A stretch of DNA of 5,391 nt from Sphingomonas bacterium (GTDB lineage: Bacteria > Pseudomonadota > Alphaproteobacteria > Sphingomonadales > Sphingomonadaceae): NCBI RefSeq assembly GCF_903643065.1, contig NZ_CAHJWX010000173.1, positions 1 through 5,391 on the forward strand, given 5' to 3'. The stretch's first letter is position 1, and each line of letters starts with the position of its first letter. Shown in pieces: positions 5,198 to 5,391 of this stretch. The notes under the pieces are model-generated. The model was not told the DNA's origin. It made no database searches and saw nothing but the letters and a program-made list of their open reading frames with translations. The translations under genes were made by a program, and so were the position numbers.

Positions 5198-5391
5198 ATG
5201 AAGCCCGTCATCTTCGGTCTCGCCGGCCTCCAGCTCGATCCCGAGGAGCGCGCGTTCTTCGCCGACGCCGAGCCGCTCGGCTTCATCCTGTTCAAGCGCA
5301 ACGTCGGCGACCGCGAGCAGCTGCGCGCGCTGACCGATTCGCTGCGCGACCTGACCGGGCGCGACGACCTGCCCGTGCTGGTCGATCAGGA
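5198..5391 (+). CDS. nagZ: Beta-N-acetylhexosaminidase NagZ (GH3), N-terminal part, cut by right edge
   Basis: Only the first 64 codons plus two bases are in the window. The translation starts MKPVIFGLAGLQLDPEERAFF, continues with PLGFILFKRNVGDREQLRALTDSLRDLTGR (26-55), and ends DLPVLVDQ, where the family continues with EGGRV. This is the start of the family-3 glycoside hydrolase barrel of NagZ, which removes N-acetylglucosamine from anhydro-muropeptides in the cytoplasm during peptidoglycan recycling. No signal peptide is seen, as expected. The catalytic His and Asp lie beyond the edge. The ATG at 5198 matches the usual N-terminus, but no Shine-Dalgarno is visible, raising the possibility of a very short leader or leaderless message. 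It is divergent from kynU. Confidence 0.92.
   Translation, partial: MKPVIFGLAGLQLDPEERAFFADAEPLGFILFKRNVGDREQLRALTDSLRDLTGRDDLPVLVDQ

Overview
The window is GC-rich DNA whose codons favour G or C at the third position. The gene set (purC-purS-purQ with a separate small PurS, kynureninase, an alphaproteobacterial-type NagZ start, a YhhQ-family transporter) points to an alphaproteobacterium, most likely a sphingomonad. That assignment comes from protein resemblance and gene order, not from a search. Most of the window is ordinary chromosomal housekeeping sequence; I see no phage, IS element, CRISPR array or replication origin.

Layout, left to right: a small DUF6176-like gene (+, possibly cut by the left edge); a GC-rich trailer with hairpins; a tRNA-Arg(UCU) gene (-) with encoded CCA; a YhhQ-type queuosine-precursor transporter (+); the purine operon purC-purS-purQ on the minus strand (read from right to left), whose last gene converges on yhhQ so that both stop codons share one CTAG; a two-gene type II toxin-antitoxin module (Phd/YefM-like antitoxin, RelE/ParE-like toxin, -); kynU, kynureninase (-); and, divergent from kynU, the first 64 codons of nagZ (+), cut by the right edge.

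Functional links: PurC, PurS and PurQ belong to de novo IMP synthesis. PurS and PurQ are two of the three subunits of FGAM synthetase; the third, PurL, is not next to them. KynU belongs to tryptophan/kynurenine breakdown and NagZ to peptidoglycan recycling. The toxin-antitoxin pair sits between kynU and purC with its own promoter and an operator-like set of inverted repeats.

The most interesting point is that the toxin-antitoxin cassette is bracketed by an 8-bp direct repeat (GCAATCAG, 3185-3192 and 3874-3881). Each copy contains the stop codon of the gene ending there and the candidate -35 box of the next gene. This fits insertion of the cassette between kynU and purC. I found no convincing undescribed system.
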